From Nymphalis io (Eukaryota; Arthropoda; Insecta; Lepidoptera; Nymphalidae), in NCBI RefSeq assembly GCF_905147045.1, contig NC_065918.1:10106001-10170000 (forward strand): a DNA stretch of 64,000 bases. Reading direction: 5' to 3'. Made by a program: the position numbers and the translations under genes. This document shows, piece after piece, positions 1-13,330 of the stretch. Position 1 is the first letter of the stretch, and the number at the start of each line of letters is the position of its first letter. A model generated the notes under the pieces. The model had not been told where the DNA came from. It was given only the letters and a program-made list of their open reading frames with translations, and searched no databases.

Positions 1-530
1 ACATATATAATATGATTAAAAAAAAAGAAAATAATATAGAATATGATTAAAAAAAGAAAAGGACGAAACGCTAAACCACTAAACAGTTCCATTAAAAATT
101 AAATCTCTTTTTTAATGCAAATTAGTTCAAACAAAAACAGCATTATAATTTTATTTTTTTATCTACATTTCCAAACTTTTTACCTACTTCAATAGTAGAT
201 ACCTACTACATAGCAATCAAAAAATGCTCATAGAATGCAATATCATTTTATAAAGAAAACAATATGTAATACAACAATATAATAGCCACTTATTTATCAT
301 ATCTTGTAAGCAGAAATTGCCGACGGTTTTGAAAAACGTTTTTATGCTGTAATAAATGCTAACAAGCATTACACTTCATAATTTCTATAAGCAAAATTGA
401 GTCATAGTCAACACATACGGTGTTGGAGTAGATATTGTTCAGATTTAAATATATATTCCAATACTATATTACGTTATTATGAAAAAACATCCCACACGCA
501 TGTTTTTATTCATATAATAATAATATTTGA
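1..530. other. AT-rich sequence, nothing recognised
   Basis: Very AT-rich with A and T runs. The one short open frame here (397-597) shows no protein-like pattern. No RNA gene or known repeat was recognised. Confidence 0.6.
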
Positions 531-1047
531 AAGACACAAGTTTAGCACAAGCAAAAATTTTTGTATGAATTCAAATATAATTTATACTCTTCTCTAATCT
601 TGAAAAATTACATATTATGTCATCAAGGTATAGTTAAAAGTATATATCAAGCATGTGCTTATATAGCCTTATGAGTACATAAGACTATATGAGCATGTAA
701 ATGGTATTTATTGTAATTGTAATAAAAAGTTAATCTACAAAACGCACTCATAAATTGTCTTAAAATCTCAAGCATGACTGTTGTAGCATCAGCACCTATT
801 TTGCTGTGCTGTTATTCCAAAAGTTATACAAGAGATTCTAAGACATTTTAGGAAAGCGTTGTGTAAACCAGCTTCCTATTACAACTGATCGCCGAGCTCA
901 ATTTATAGGTCTTATGTAGTAATATGTGAGACAAACTATAGCGCGATTTAAAAGATGAGTAGTGGCATCTAGCGGCAGACGCTACAAATATTTGCCCGCT
1001 GTCCCCCTCCCATTTCTCGACGCTCGCTCTTTTATTAAATTACAATA
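531..1047 (+). repeat. X-family dispersed repeat, copy 1
   Basis: This stretch matches 9173-9698 almost end to end, from the part around ACAAGTTTAGCACAAGC to the end around CTCGCTCTTTTATTAAATT. The 3' part, with the words AGCGCGATTTAAAAGATGAG and GTGGCATCTAGCGG, recurs at 54385-54620 and 62905-63325. Weak matches to this end occur near 10970 and 38740. No open reading frame, obvious terminal inverted repeat or A tail is visible, so the class (non-autonomous element or old segmental duplication) is undecided. Confidence 0.8.
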
Positions 1048-1615
1048 AGTGAAATGAGTTTCACTTTTTTATGTTATCACATTTGATTTCACATTTAATA
1101 TATAAAAAATGCTACCGAAAAATTATTACGATATCTACAAAAGGAATTTTAATAATTTTTTTAAGTTAAGCGTTTTTAAATCTTTTTCTGTATTGACCGA
1201 TAGACGCGCGACGTCAAATGTTGTTTATTTATATGTTAGTATAAAAAAATATCCTTTTATTTATTGTCGAGTACATTTGCGTACACTAATATAACATTTA
1301 GGACTCAGAAAAATACTGTTTCCCATGAATCATTATTATCAACAAAAATATGTCGATATTATTGTTCAAACTTCATTTTAATATACTAATTATTTGTTGT
1401 ACATTTAAGTTTTTAGTTTAAGCTTAAAACAGCTAACTTTTTCAGGCTAAGTATAGGTATTTGTTTTATATAAACCTAACTTAGAATATTCATAATAACT
1501 TAACTAAAATTGTTTTTGGCATACATTTATGTTGACATAATTTTTATTATTATTAAACAACTTTATTGGACACACAAGGAAAAAAGAAAAAGAAAAGCAT
1601 TATATATATAATGAT

Positions 1616-1646
<31 letters not shown>

Positions 1647-3464
1647 TTATTTATATATATTATAATTCGGGGAAGACCGTCGGGCGGGTAAGGCCGTACA
1701 CTAAGGAATACGACTAATTCTTAATAGCTACCCACATAGCAGCATGATGTACGAAAATGACTTACTGTTCTAATATTTATAAATTTAAGCACATGGCGTT
1801 AGTTAAAATACAGAGAGAAAAAACTTCTTTTGAAATTTGGTTTGTCAGTTAACTTTCATCAAGACGTCACCTTCATCACCTTGTTAAAAAAAAACTACGC
1901 TGTGTATTTTTGTGTGATGTTATTCGGATCTGTGCAGGTTAGTACATTAGTTTACAATTTTATAAAATAATTTCTTTGTCTAATAATTATCTAAATTACT
2001 TCTAATGATACAATTATAGCCTCTAAGTACATTAGTGGTTAAGTCCGTCTAGTTGTTAGAGGCAAAGACCAGTATATGCCGATCTTCGCCGTATACAGAT
2101 ATCGTGAACCGTTTCCGACTAAGCAAGGTTTTTATTGTTAACTGATGGCCAAATCTTACTGTACAATGAGTGCTTTTATTTGACTTTAGCTAACTAAATA
2201 CCATCAGATATTATCACCATTAGGTATTCAATTTATTTAAATTGTCGAAATAACGCCATGTGGTTTACTTGAAATAAATGACATTTTTATTTTCGTTTGG
2301 TTACTGTTAAATAAATACTATTATGAATAAAATTAAATTTCCATTGATTGAATTTGAATGTAAATATAGTAAATATTATTTTCAGGTAATTAATTTAGTT
2401 AGTCCACAGTTAGGAAAGTATAACAGAAAATCCAAACAGAGGAACACTACTTTTTTGTGAATTGTGATGAGAATTCGATATAATTTTAAATTAATACATT
2501 ATCTTTTAAAATCAATATATGAATGTTGTCTATTTTTGTTTTTTTTTTTACTCGTTTGATTATTTATTGTTGTGTTAATTACTTAGGAAATATTAAAAGC
2601 TGATCTCATAAATAAGTTTTTTAAATTTTATTAATGAAAGTGTTTTTTACCTCTGAATGGCGATGTGTGCCGGACTTATCCGACAAACGCTTCTTTTTGA
2701 GGTAAAAGCCGCCAGGAACGATTTATTAAAAATTGACGGAACATTTTGAACAAATGTTTAAATGCGTATTCAAAGATTATGTGTACAATCATGTAAACTG
2801 TCTATTTATAGATTTTTTTTACATTATACGGTCTTATCCGACGTGTCAGAAAAGTCCTTCAATTTCATTGTTATTTAAAAGTTATGATTTTTGCATAAAC
2901 AAATGATTTAATTTTGATTTAAGTAATTTTGACTGTATAATTTAATAGTCAACTAAATGTTTAATCAAGTACACATTTATATACCATACAACATATATCA
3001 ATATACACATATATCTAAGTATTTTGTAATCTAATTTGTTTTCGCATAATAAAATTGAATAACGGATAGGCTAAGGTACATAATAAATTTACAAGACCTT
3101 TTCTCTTAAGTGCATTTGGTTCAAGGTTGTGATTTTGCATGTCAACGAACAATCAATCAAATCAGAAACGCTTAACAATTTCAAAAATATTATAATTAAA
3201 AGTTCTGCTAACGTTTAGAAAATTCTTTCACTTGTAACGAACAACGTGTCTACTTTACTTCTTAATAAATGTAATTTAGATTCAAAATGTATAATTTTTA
3301 GAGTACCATATTTAAATCATTTAACAATTACACGAGTTATTTTGATAATGACATATTTTTTATAAATGAGATTAGTTTTAAATGCGTTTTAATGCTTTAT
3401 ATTATATATCAAGTTAAAAACAGTGAAGAATTAGATAAAAATTAATTAAAAAATAAATAAAAAG
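1048..3464. other. AT-rich spacer, no gene recognised
   Basis: Apart from a TA microsatellite this 2.4 kb holds no credible open frame or RNA gene. Slightly GC-richer patches occur near 1670-1700, 2040-2110 and 2660-2710. None translates into anything I recognise. Confidence 0.5.
1599..1662. repeat. (TA)n microsatellite, interrupted
   Basis: Two TA runs are separated by a short ATGATTTTCT interruption, followed by more AT-only sequence to about 1662. Confidence 0.9.
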
Positions 3465-3651
3465 TTGCAATGGATTAGCTTATGCAAAAACGTTAATTTT
3501 GACTATAAAAATTTGTACCATAACAATGGATTAGTATACCTCGATTTAATGGCTACCCATGGTCTTAAGCAAGGTATTAATTGTCCGACCAGATCAAAAA
3601 CTTGCTTAGACCATTTCATGGTAAAAACCAAAGCTACATCACATACTTACG

Positions 3652-3935
3652 CATAGAGGCGACGACATCGTGATCCCGGTCCTCCCACGTTGGGTAGGAG
3701 GCGACCCAAGGCGACAGTTGTGTTGATGAGCTTCGGGCTGAGTTGCACGAAGTGCTGTCTGAAGCTCCATCGCCCGTCCAGGATCTGGCCCAGATCTCGT
3801 CCGGACCGGCCTCGTCGAGGTGTTGAACGAGACGAGCTGCGAGAATCTTCTCAAACAATTTGCCCGTCTCGTACAGCAGTACTATCGGCCTGTATGCCGA
3901 AGAGTAGCCTGGTGCCCGCCCCTCGCGCATTGACT
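3652..3935 (-). mobile_element. R1-like LINE fragment nested in the CR1-like element
   Basis: Read on the - strand, about 285 bp encode a piece of RT with YRPIVLLYETGKLFEKI followed by ARLVQHLDEAGPDEIW, the pattern of fingers motif YRPI-x-LL in R1-clade elements. It is clearly GC-richer than the sequence around it and runs opposite to the element it interrupts. The word GCAT lies at both edges (near 3651 and 3926), which could be a short target duplication or chance. Only this RT segment is present, without endonuclease or catalytic FADD motif. Confidence 0.65.
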
Positions 3936-4763
3936 ATATATACTAAAACTGATTAAAAATTACCAAATAATTATCAAACAAAAGTAAACATGGATGGAGT
4001 AAGTTAATTGCTAGCGGAGGAATCGTGGAGTGATTTGTACACTAGAACGGATGTTAATGAAGTAGCACAATTTCTTACACAAACAATAGAAAATGCAATA
4101 CAAGCTAACACGAACACTATCAAAATTTTTAAACGAAGAACACCGCTAAAATCATGGATGACTATAGGGGTTGTCAAATCAATACGAAAAAGAGATAAAT
4201 TACATAAACAAATAAGAAAACACAGTGATAATGTTGACCTTAAAATCAAATACACTTTATATAGAAACACACTCAAAAAAGTAATAAAATGTTAAAAAGA
4301 CAATATTATAAACAAAAACTAGAATTAAATAAAAATAATATAAGTGAAACTTGGAAAATAATGAAGGAAGTATGTAAAATTGATAAAGCTAAAATTTCTT
4401 CTACAGAGTTGTTAAAACTGAGCCCGTCTCCTATAGACTCCCTTGACCATGTAAGTTTTTTACATCTGTGGGTAGTCATCTAGCCAGACAAACACTAGAA
4501 AAATTAATTACCAATGAAATTACACTTTCTAAAAATGCTAAATCTTATACTGTACCCCTAAAATCTATGTCGTTATATTTATCGACCCCTGATGAAGTTT
4601 TAAGTACTATTTGTAGTCTGAAATCAAACAAAGCGTCCGGGATCGATAAAGTATCGTCTTTAATACTATAAAAATCGAGACATGTTCTTGCCATGCCAAT
4701 TTTTTTAATTTAAAATAATTTTTTAAATTTAATTAACTTAAGTTTTGTGTTAACTTAACTTGT

Positions 4764-5390
4764 GTTTTTCCAAAGATTTTTAAAAATGCTGTCGTATGTC
4801 GCTGTCGTCCCATTTACAAAACGAGTGATAAAACATATGCCAGTAATTATAGGCCTATTTCCCTATCAAGCTCAATTTCGAAAGTTATAGAAAAAATTGC
4901 TAATAAGAGATTAATTAGATATCTGGAACGCAATAACTTAATATCAGAGAGCCATTTTGTTTTTTGCAACTCTCGTTCCACTGATGAAGCTGTTCTTCAT
5001 TTATCATCTAAAATAACCGCATACCTAGATAATAAAGAGAAATGTCTGAGGATTTTCCTAGATCTTCAGAAAGCATTTGATACAATATCCATTCCGATCC
5101 TACTAACTCGTCTTGAGAATATTGGAATACGCGGTAATGTTCTTCAATGGTTTCAGGAATATCTAACCGATCGCCGGCAGTGCGTGAGAGTCGACAACTA
5201 TACAAGTAACTTTAATAAAATCACGTACGGTGTTCCCCAAGGGAGTACTCTAGACCCAACGCTGTTCTTAGTGTATATCAACGAACTATGCAATACTAAA
5301 CTAAAAGATGCTGATATAAAAATGTTTGCCGACGATACAGTCATTTTATTTCATGGGCCTACGTGGGCGGATGTGCACCATAAATCATAA
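4764..5390 (+). pseudogene. Reverse transcriptase domain, 3'-truncated
   Basis: One frame stays open from about 4737 to the TAA at 5388-5390 and contains the RT core in order. These are NYRPISL (codons from 4845), FLDLQKAFD (motif A, from 5055), YGVPQGSTLDPTLF (motif B, from about 5226) and MFADDTVI (motif C, around 5322). No ATG lies in the upstream part, as expected for the middle of a LINE pol. The thumb and C-terminal region expected after motif C are gone and the frame ends in an unrelated short tail. It would copy LINE RNA into DNA in an intact element. Here the frame is disconnected from its endonuclease half by frame breaks and an AT-rich stretch at 4680-4760. Confidence 0.8.
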
Positions 5391-5637
5391 ATGAACATTC
5401 ACATCACACGCTCAATTATAGCACACACACACACGCATTTACACACTCGCGCACAAACGGTTTGGATTAACTTACAATAATTAATAATAAGACCCTTTGT
5501 AATTCTTTTTAATAATTGAATGGGAAGGAACTGACTTCTGACGTACGGATAACACCAGTTCAGGAGTCAGGGCTACTTTTTATAATATGTATGTATTGGA
5601 TAACAATAAAGTATTATTATTATTACTATAAGAATCG

Positions 5638-6954
5638 ATAATGTATAATTTATTTCACATTAAATTTATTTATTTTTCGAAATTTAAGTTTAACGAAATG
5701 TGGTTTAGTATTAAATACCATTGTTTATTTAGTGGTTTTCTCTACAGCTTAAAGACTTTGCAAGAGCATTCATGTAAGAAGGTGTTTAAAACATACGTTG
5801 GAAAGAATACTTTGAGAAACGATCTAAAATAAACGGAATCTGGTATAAAACTATCAAACAATCTGAGCCTCTTCGAATTCCTTGGTTTGGTGATTCAAAA
5901 TAAAAAAGAAAATATGTCAAATTAGCAGTAAAGATTCCTCAGGACTACCATTGCAAAAAGTTTGCATATTTAATGAAAAAAAAGTAGTCCCTAATAGCAA
6001 CATATAATGTTAATTGTATAAATGTAGGTGCTACGCAAAGTATTCTCTGTTTTTCAACTTTAGAAGCTTAGCCATGTATGATTTGGTAGCTTTTTCTCAT
6101 TAGTGACTCTCCTTATACCTTAATGAATGATCTCAGTAACGTGTAGGATAAGGCATGATGGGGCTAACATGTCCAAATGGACAAAAGTCTCAAAAAAGTA
6201 AAGATTAAAAAAAACATACGTACGTTATACAGAAAGTTTCCAACCCACAAAATATTATTTTTGAGTTATTGATGATTTAATTTTGAGTTGTGTTTGCTCA
6301 TTGATATACTTGTTTATGCTTATAATCTCTTAGGTAAATATTTCTGTGAATGTATATTTTTTATACAAAAGAGTTTAATTGAATTTAGTGATATATTTCT
6401 TGAGATATTTAGATAAATGAGTGTGTTTGGATTTTTTTAATGAAAACCATGTTCAATTACTTTGCATTCATATTTAGTTTCGCAAAAATGAATAATTGAT
6501 TTATTTCATAATAAAACGATTTTTCTTAAATAAATTTATGAAAATCGTTTTATTATTTTTCTTCTTGATTTTTCGACATTTTTTTGTGTTTAATTCCAAC
6601 CGCTGACGTAATATCCTCTTTGGTTTTGATGAGATTACCGTTATACGATTATTTCGTATATTACGATAATTTCGTAAATATATGTCAACTTTTGTATGTA
6701 AGATTTTAAAATTGCAGCAATCATATCTCTGCAAACCATAACGTACTATACGTTTTTTGATTTTTCTAATTCTCATTTCTTTTAATAAACCTGATGTGTT
6801 CTCTTTTTTTAATTTTCTTTAAGCAATTCCCTATGAATCAAAGTTGTGGTTTATAAGATCATATTGCTACATAATTATAATCCCTTAATCATAAATTTGC
6901 GTATTTTCTCTCTTTTTCTGACGAAATATGAATATTTAAGTGATATTTATGTTT
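5638..6954. other. AT-rich spacer
   Basis: No recognisable gene. Short open frames at 5641-5832 and 6501-6776 are lysine-, isoleucine- and asparagine-rich, as expected from AT-rich noncoding DNA. Confidence 0.5.
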
Positions 6955-7111
6955 CGTGGCGACCACAAAACGGAAGACGAAGCGTGGGCAGGCCCCACAA
7001 GGTGGACTGACGACATAAAAAGGACGACCGGCCAACATGGAAATCCTCGGAGGAGGCCTTTGTATCGCAGTGGACGTCTTTCGGCTAACATGAAGATGAT
7101 GATGATGATTA
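6955..7111 (+). mobile_element. RTE-type LINE, 3' terminal fragment
   Basis: The + strand encodes GPTRWTDDIKRTTG, the conserved C-terminal RW-x-DD segment of RTE-like pol proteins. In a shifted frame it then gives EAFVSQWTSFG followed by a stop. Directly after comes a GATGATGATGAT run (to about 7110), the usual short-repeat 3' end of RTE elements. Only about 155 bp remain and there is at least one frameshift. Confidence 0.75.
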
Positions 7112-9172
7112 CCGTTCATCCTTTTTCGGACGATTTTTTGGCCTTGTTGAACAAACCAAGCTTTGCCTTCTATTTGACTGTGGAACTGAACAATCGATGC
7201 CAATTATCCCGATACTAGCTGTGGCAACGAGGGGAGTATTCTCAAAATGCCCCACATATGACAAAATGTGACTATTTGGCGATCAACGCGCAAACTTTAA
7301 TCTTATTAAGGGTTGAATTGGACCGAGTTTAGCCGGTCCTATCCGGCCGGTGAGGCTTACATTCAGGGCTCTGAATTTTAGTTTTATTTAAAATGAAAGT
7401 TTTTATTATTTACAAAAAAAAGTTTTATGAATTCGAGTTCTGGTCTGTTCTGATTAATATATATATATCTGATAGAATATGTCAGTAATAGTAAATTTTG
7501 GTGAAGAAATAGAAAGTTATTAAAGTTGAAATATTTGAAAAATCTTTTTTTTTGCATTGTTAGATAGAATGTTGATTATACGGGGATTGGATTTACAATT
7601 ATTTAAGTAATGTCTTAAACTTGATATATCGCTACATACTGGCAGATTTTAAGAATTGAAAATAATCATCGTTACTTATATTAGTGATCGACTATATATT
7701 GGTCTTTGACAAGGTCTTTTTTCTTTCAGCATTCTGGGTAAGTGGGAAAGTGGAACATAATATGTAACGATACTGGTACACGGAGTAGGGTTTCAGTGGG
7801 ATTTAAGAAATCTCTTGTTCGGCAAGAGATTGATGTCGAGAAATATATTAAAATATTTAAAATTTAAAATAAGTTAAATATTTTTATACGAATTTCACAA
7901 TAGTGTAACAGCGACACTCGCTTTATATTGAAAATTGTGAACTAATTCCTACATTACAACATATTACAGATCCAACGCTCACATCAAGGTTCCAAGTTTA
8001 GAAACGGGATGGCGCGGTTAATGCATGCGCGTAATATATCACAACAAGTATTTTACAAATAAAATTTATATACATATAACAAATTATAAAAATGAAAATA
8101 TTTCATATTCATATTTGAGTGTATAGTTGAATAGAACCTATGTGAGTAACTGGCGTGGCTATTTATGCCAATTGTCGCAGGGGAGTTATTTATTTATTTA
8201 TTTTAAATAAAAATAATGAACACCAATTAAATATTATAAAACCATTTAAAATTATTGGGTTCTAATTTATGATCGTGATAGATCTTGGCTTACCATAAAG
8301 AATAAATCAAAATCTGACGTCTAACTTACTTTTAAAAACTAGTTAATTGTTAATATCATTATTATAATCAAATGAATTTTAAGGAACCATAACAATATTT
8401 ACAATTTCTTTAATATAGCAGCAAATAAGAAACAAAATAATAGATTGAATCGATAACAAGTACTTACTTCATTATTTTAGTCAAATTATCAGTGATATTC
8501 CCAACCACAATAAAATCATCGCAAAACCAGAACCTGTGAAAATTCACATACGAAGAGTATTTATGTTACAAAATGATTAAATGTGGTAAATAATATTTTT
8601 GTTTAAAGACTAAATAGCCTCCACGGCGACACGGCCATACTGCACTGCGATGCGTGCTCTGCAGTGCCTAATTAGCTAGGTTTTTTAAAAGAATAATTTA
8701 TTTTGAGGATACATAGAATAATATTTCACATACGCATTCTTTCTATCTGTTTTGAATGTCCTGAATTAACAAGTTTCAGAGAGGTTTCCTTAGATCAAGG
8801 CAAACCTATTTTCAATGCAATGTAATAATTGTTGATTTAATATGACGCTATTCACACCACGTGATGACGGCCAGGCAAGAATAATATAATCATAGTAGCT
8901 GCTCATCCCATATGATAACAGCAAGTATGTAAAACATTTATGTAGCTGTATGTATGTTTTGTACGGTAAGGAGAGGTTGGTGGGAGGTCGATGCTGCAGA
9001 TTGTGCAGGGGTTTGAGGGTAAATATGAGTTGCTGTGCTCTAGGTGGTCTTGGACGCCGTGGTACTTAGGGAAGGTTTACACATACATGTAAAACATAAT
9101 AATCTCCTTTTTTTAGAAGTGGTTTCACCATGGTAACACAATGATGATGATGATGAATGAAAGTGATGGTGG
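7112..9172. other. Spacer without recognised genes
   Basis: Mostly AT-rich. A G-rich patch at about 8965-9070 is unlike its surroundings but gives no protein I recognise. A short GAT run lies at 9142-9158. Confidence 0.5.
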
Positions 9173-9698
9173 ACACAATTTCAGCACGAGCAGTGGTTAT
9201 GTATGAATCTAAATATAACTTATACTATTCTATGATCTTGATAAATGACATATTATAACAACTAGGCATTGTTAAAAACATATATCAAGCACGTACTTAT
9301 ATAGCCTTATGAGCACACAAGGCTATATGAGCACGTGCTCGAGTATGTAAATATATTTAATGTAATTGTAATAAAAAATTAATCTATACAACGCACTCAA
9401 AAATTGTCTTAAAATCTCAAGCATGACTCTTGAAACATCAGCACCTTTTTTATTGTGCTGATATTCCAAAAGTTATACAAGAGACTTTAAGACATTTTAG
9501 GGGAGCGTTGTGTAAACCAGCTTCCTATTACAACTGATCGCCGTGCACAATTTACGGGTCTTATGTAGTAAATTTGTGAGACAAACTATAGCGCGATTTA
9601 AAAGATGAGTAGTGGCATCTAGTGGCAGACGCTCCAAACATTTAGCCGCTATGTCCCCCTTTTATTTCTCGTTGCTAGCTCTTTTATTAAATTACAAT
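9173..9698 (+). repeat. X-family dispersed repeat, copy 2
   Basis: This copy is collinear with 531-1047 over its full length. It includes the paired words around TTATATAGCCTTATGAGCAC, the segment CAAGCATGACTCTTGAAACA and the terminal AGCGCGATTTAAAAGATGAG ... CTTTTATTAAATTACAA block. Both copies are in + orientation, 8.6 kb apart. No coding capacity is seen. Confidence 0.8.
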
Positions 9699-12171
9699 TG
9701 TGAACTGACGTACAACCTTGCAGCATGAAATGGCTTTAATTTTACTTTATTACATCTTTAAGTACTTCTGTAAATAGAACATATTTTCATTTTCATATAA
9801 ATTATCCTAAAGAAAATCACTATGGCAATGTTAATCATCCAGTAAAGTGCAAAATATGAGATTCGTTCACTAAAAATATTATGTTACGAGTAATATATCT
9901 GTAACGTAGGAAAAGGCATTATTAATTAAAGTGTAGACCGTGCCTTTATTTTGTTTAATGTATAAAAAAATTAATAAATTATTATCAGTTAATATGTTAT
10001 AAAAAAGGGTTAATTAACAACTGACAATTAAAAATCTATTCATTTTAATAGTTACATATACAACAACAAAAAGTTTTTGTTGGCCAAAAAGGATGCTCAA
10101 TCAATATATACATTCATAAGATACATATTTAATAAACACACTAAATAAACATATCACATTTGAATGTGTCGTTGACGACTTTAACCTTTTTTAGTATCAA
10201 AATATTAACATTGGTATCCTTATATAACTAAAGCCTCTTAATTTATTATTATATTTAGTTATTTTATATTAGTTACAAACTTATCTTAATACAATTCATT
10301 TTTAAACCAATCTTGATCTTGGATCTTATAAGCATTTGGTACTGTTTAGCTTTGGCCATCCAGTATACAAAGCAAATTCTTTCTAGACTATTTTATATTA
10401 TTTAAAATTAAAAAAAAAAACATAAAATGCTTAAATTTTCCGTAATATGACAAAATCGAAGTCTATCTATTTTATAAAAACCAGAATCAGCCGTAGCTTG
10501 TACCTTTGTGGGCTAATCAAGTGGTCACTAATCAGATATTTTTATTATTAAAGATATATACGGTCCTTGGGATGGCATGGCTTTTGGTTAGTGTTTTTAA
10601 AACATAATTGCTTTCAGATGACAACTGAAAATCGATAAAATCTTTTGTATTATTTTTTATTGTATTTCAAATAGTATACATAATTTGACTGTAAATTTAC
10701 ATTACCAAATGTTAATTATAAAACCATTTAAATACAAGAAACATTTCTTATGCAAACAAGAAAGTCTTTATTAATTTTATTAAATTAATTATGATGAATT
10801 TATATATTAAAAAAAAACGGACATTTATGGCAGTGTTAGAATTTTTCTTTGATAGTAAAATAAAAACTTTTTAACTCTAAGAAAACACGGTATCCTTTAA
10901 AATCGAGATAAGTCATATGTCCTTTGAACGGCCTCGTTTCAATTTGCTCTCCCCTATAAGAAACTCAGCTTGAACCAAACTATATCGTGATTTAAACGAC
11001 TTATAGCGTCATCTAGTTTGCAAGAAACAAATCAAAATTTTACTTGCAATATGTTTATCTAATTTATTATATAATTATCTTTCATTTTATCATATATTGC
11101 TGTTACACGTTTTTAGTATTAAATAACGATTTGAATAAATTGACAATATTAAATTAATAATTAATTATTATGTTTATATTTAGATTTTATATCTTTGTTT
11201 TAGTATAAATCTAATAAATAAATTCCGGGTAGTTACACAGTGGATTTTGAAAGATTTTAAATATGTGCAACTCTTTCTTCTTTCAAAGAAGAGTGGTCAA
11301 TAAAATTTTAAATATTATGAGTCAAGAAGAAGTTTCAGTTTTGTGCAGAGCTGTAAACTGCACATTGTACCCTACAAAAAGTATCGAAGAAATAAATAAA
11401 ACCTGAACAACATTTTTATTTTCATTAATTATACGTAGTTTTTTGAATGCATTTTAGAACATTTTGTGGGAATTGTACCGCCACTTATAACAAGGTTAGT
11501 TATTTCAAACAGAAATAAAGTATAATGCCTTTTGTGTTCATCAAAGTTTGAGCTGGCATGTTTTATATTTATAATTTTCTAAACAAGATTATAGGGGAAA
11601 AATATCTAACTCAAACACTTCTTCATTTATATCTACTTATTAATAGAAAAGGGACGGTGACTACTATTACTATTGTTTTATTTGATATTCGATGTTATTT
11701 ATAATCGTATGAAGCTCTTTTTTATCAGTGAGATATTTTTTCTTAGATATTTAATTTATCAGCAGAAAACGCATAACCAAGAACTACCATTTTTTTATGT
11801 CGATAGGTAAAACTGAATTTATCGGATGGTCAAACTTCGCATTTTAGGTTCAGAATCTAAACTCAAAATAACATATCATCAGTGCAAACAGTTCCCTAAA
11901 ATATAGTATTTTTAACGTACTTTTTAAAATAAATTGTTGTCTAAAAAATATACCCGTAAAATTTTTAGTAAACTTTTTTCGATAGGTCTATTCGACCTCC
12001 GATAACGCATGACTATCGGTTAAAATCAATTTATTGTGATTAAAAACAATAAGAAGTCTTATTATAAAAACTTATTTTATTTACGGTACCTACTAATAAT
12101 ATAGGGAACGCCCTGATTCAACTATTTGATATGACGTGTAAATGTTTTCCTAATTTTTTTTATTTTTATTG
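9699..12171. other. AT-rich spacer
   Basis: No credible gene. A short degraded match to the end of the X family lies near 10975-11030 (TATCGTGATTTAAACGA then GCGTCATCTAG). The rest is AT-rich and unassigned. Confidence 0.5.
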
Positions 12172-12386
12172 TATTATAATTCATCTCGTGCTTTACGGTG
12201 AAGGAAAACATCGTGAGGAAACCTGCATGTGTCTAATTTCACTGAAATTCTGCCACATGTGAATTCTACCAACCCGCATTGGAGCAGCGTGGTGGAATAA
12301 GCTCCAAACCTTCTCCTCAAAAAGAGGAGAGGAGGCCTTTAGCCCAGCAGTGGGACATTCACAGGCTGTCACGGTATTGTATTGAA
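12172..12386 (+). mobile_element. Metulj-like SINE, 5'-truncated
   Basis: This matches the body and 3' end of the full SINE at 18486-18790: ACGGTGAAGGAAAACATCG, ACCAACCCGCATTGGAGCA and CAGCAGTGGGACATTCACAG. The tRNA-derived head is missing, as in 5'-truncated retroposed copies. The family assignment to Metulj-type nymphalid SINEs rests on remembered consensus features and was not checked by search. Confidence 0.8.
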
Positions 12387-13330
12387 GCAAAAAGTATAGT
12401 TTGTACATTTGTAAATTAGGCGTTGTTTCAAAACATTGGAAACGAGTCGTGTGATCTCAGTAAATTTCCGATACCTTGTATGTAGTGGAGTGTGTAATAA
12501 TTGGTGTATTAATTTTGCTATTGCCGCCTTTCGCTATTTAGTTTTAATGGTGCCTACTAAGTCGGTCGGTAACAAAGCCGGTCATGCGAATGATGCCGTA
12601 GCACATTTAACATTTGTATTATTAATACGCGATGAATAGGAAGGAGCTGACGCACGTGTGCTCAATTGATTGTAATCATTTATACATTCATTTTTCACCG
12701 TCGCTTGCGGGTTGGAAACGACATATGGCCTTCAGTTGGATTACGATCACGATGAATGAAAGTGCTGCACTTCCAATCGTTTGCCTTCCAAACCTACAAC
12801 AATTTGTAAATAACCCGAACAGTTATTTATTAAATATTGTTTTCAATAGCACATTATTATTTTAATTAATGTTACATTAATATAAATTTAATTGCACTAT
12901 AGTTAACTGCAGCTCCTCTAATTGGTTTAAAAAATAAATAATAATTATTATATTAATGAAATCCCACTGAATATATGTGGCTGGCTTATCTTAAGTTTGA
13001 GATGCTACTTTCCATGTCGGTGGTAGATTTTTGACTATCAATAAGAATGCTGAATAAATATTTAGGATTTGAATTTGACATATACAACTGAAATAAGCAA
13101 ATAAATATTATGTCAAACACGTAACAAATATAAAACTGAATATTAATTTTATCTCAATAGCGATATGTTTTCTGTATTTGCAAATATCATAATATTATAT
13201 TAATTTTGTAAAATAATCGTATTCATTAATCAATTGCACAAGCGCGTTTGTATTTTTCTGAACAAAGCTAAATAATTAAACAAACTTTCTTTAGTTTGAT
13301 AGAGTTCAGCCATGACTATTATAGTTATAT
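12387..13330. other. Unassigned, GC-balanced patch at 12430-12790
   Basis: The stretch 12430-12790 is less AT-rich than its neighbours and has two open frames (12436-12639, 12632-12865). Neither resembles a known family. It contains GCACGTGTG (an E-box core CACGTG) near 12650. It could be a noncoding exon, a regulatory element or an old repeat. Confidence 0.35.

Larger units (their letters stand above)
3465..5637 (+). mobile_element. Decayed CR1/Jockey-type non-LTR retrotransposon
   Basis: Three stretches in one orientation match the order of a LINE pol protein. At 3465-3650 is the end of the APE-type endonuclease (MATHGLKQGIN, CLDHFMVKT). At 4008-4480 is the linker between endonuclease and RT, split by frame breaks. 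At about 4764-5390 is the reverse transcriptase. After 5390 the RT C-terminus is missing and an untranslated tail follows, ending in a TATTATTATTATTA run near 5625. Such a simple-repeat tail, rather than poly(A), suits CR1/L2-like clades. The exact clade is uncertain. The copy is dead: several frames, a missing RT end and an inserted foreign fragment at 3652-3935. Confidence 0.8.

Noticed and set aside
6501..6776. 91-codon frame on the - strand
   Set aside because: Lysine-, arginine- and isoleucine-rich low-complexity translation of AT-rich DNA, with no motif.
9142..9158. GAT repeat as a second RTE 3' end
   Set aside because: Unlike 7092-7110, no RTE C-terminal coding sequence precedes it. 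A plain microsatellite is the simpler call.
12193..12408. Open frames in the SINE bodies (also 18586-18777, 43421-43633, 61482-61697)
   Set aside because: The frames recur because the SINE recurs. SINEs do not encode protein.
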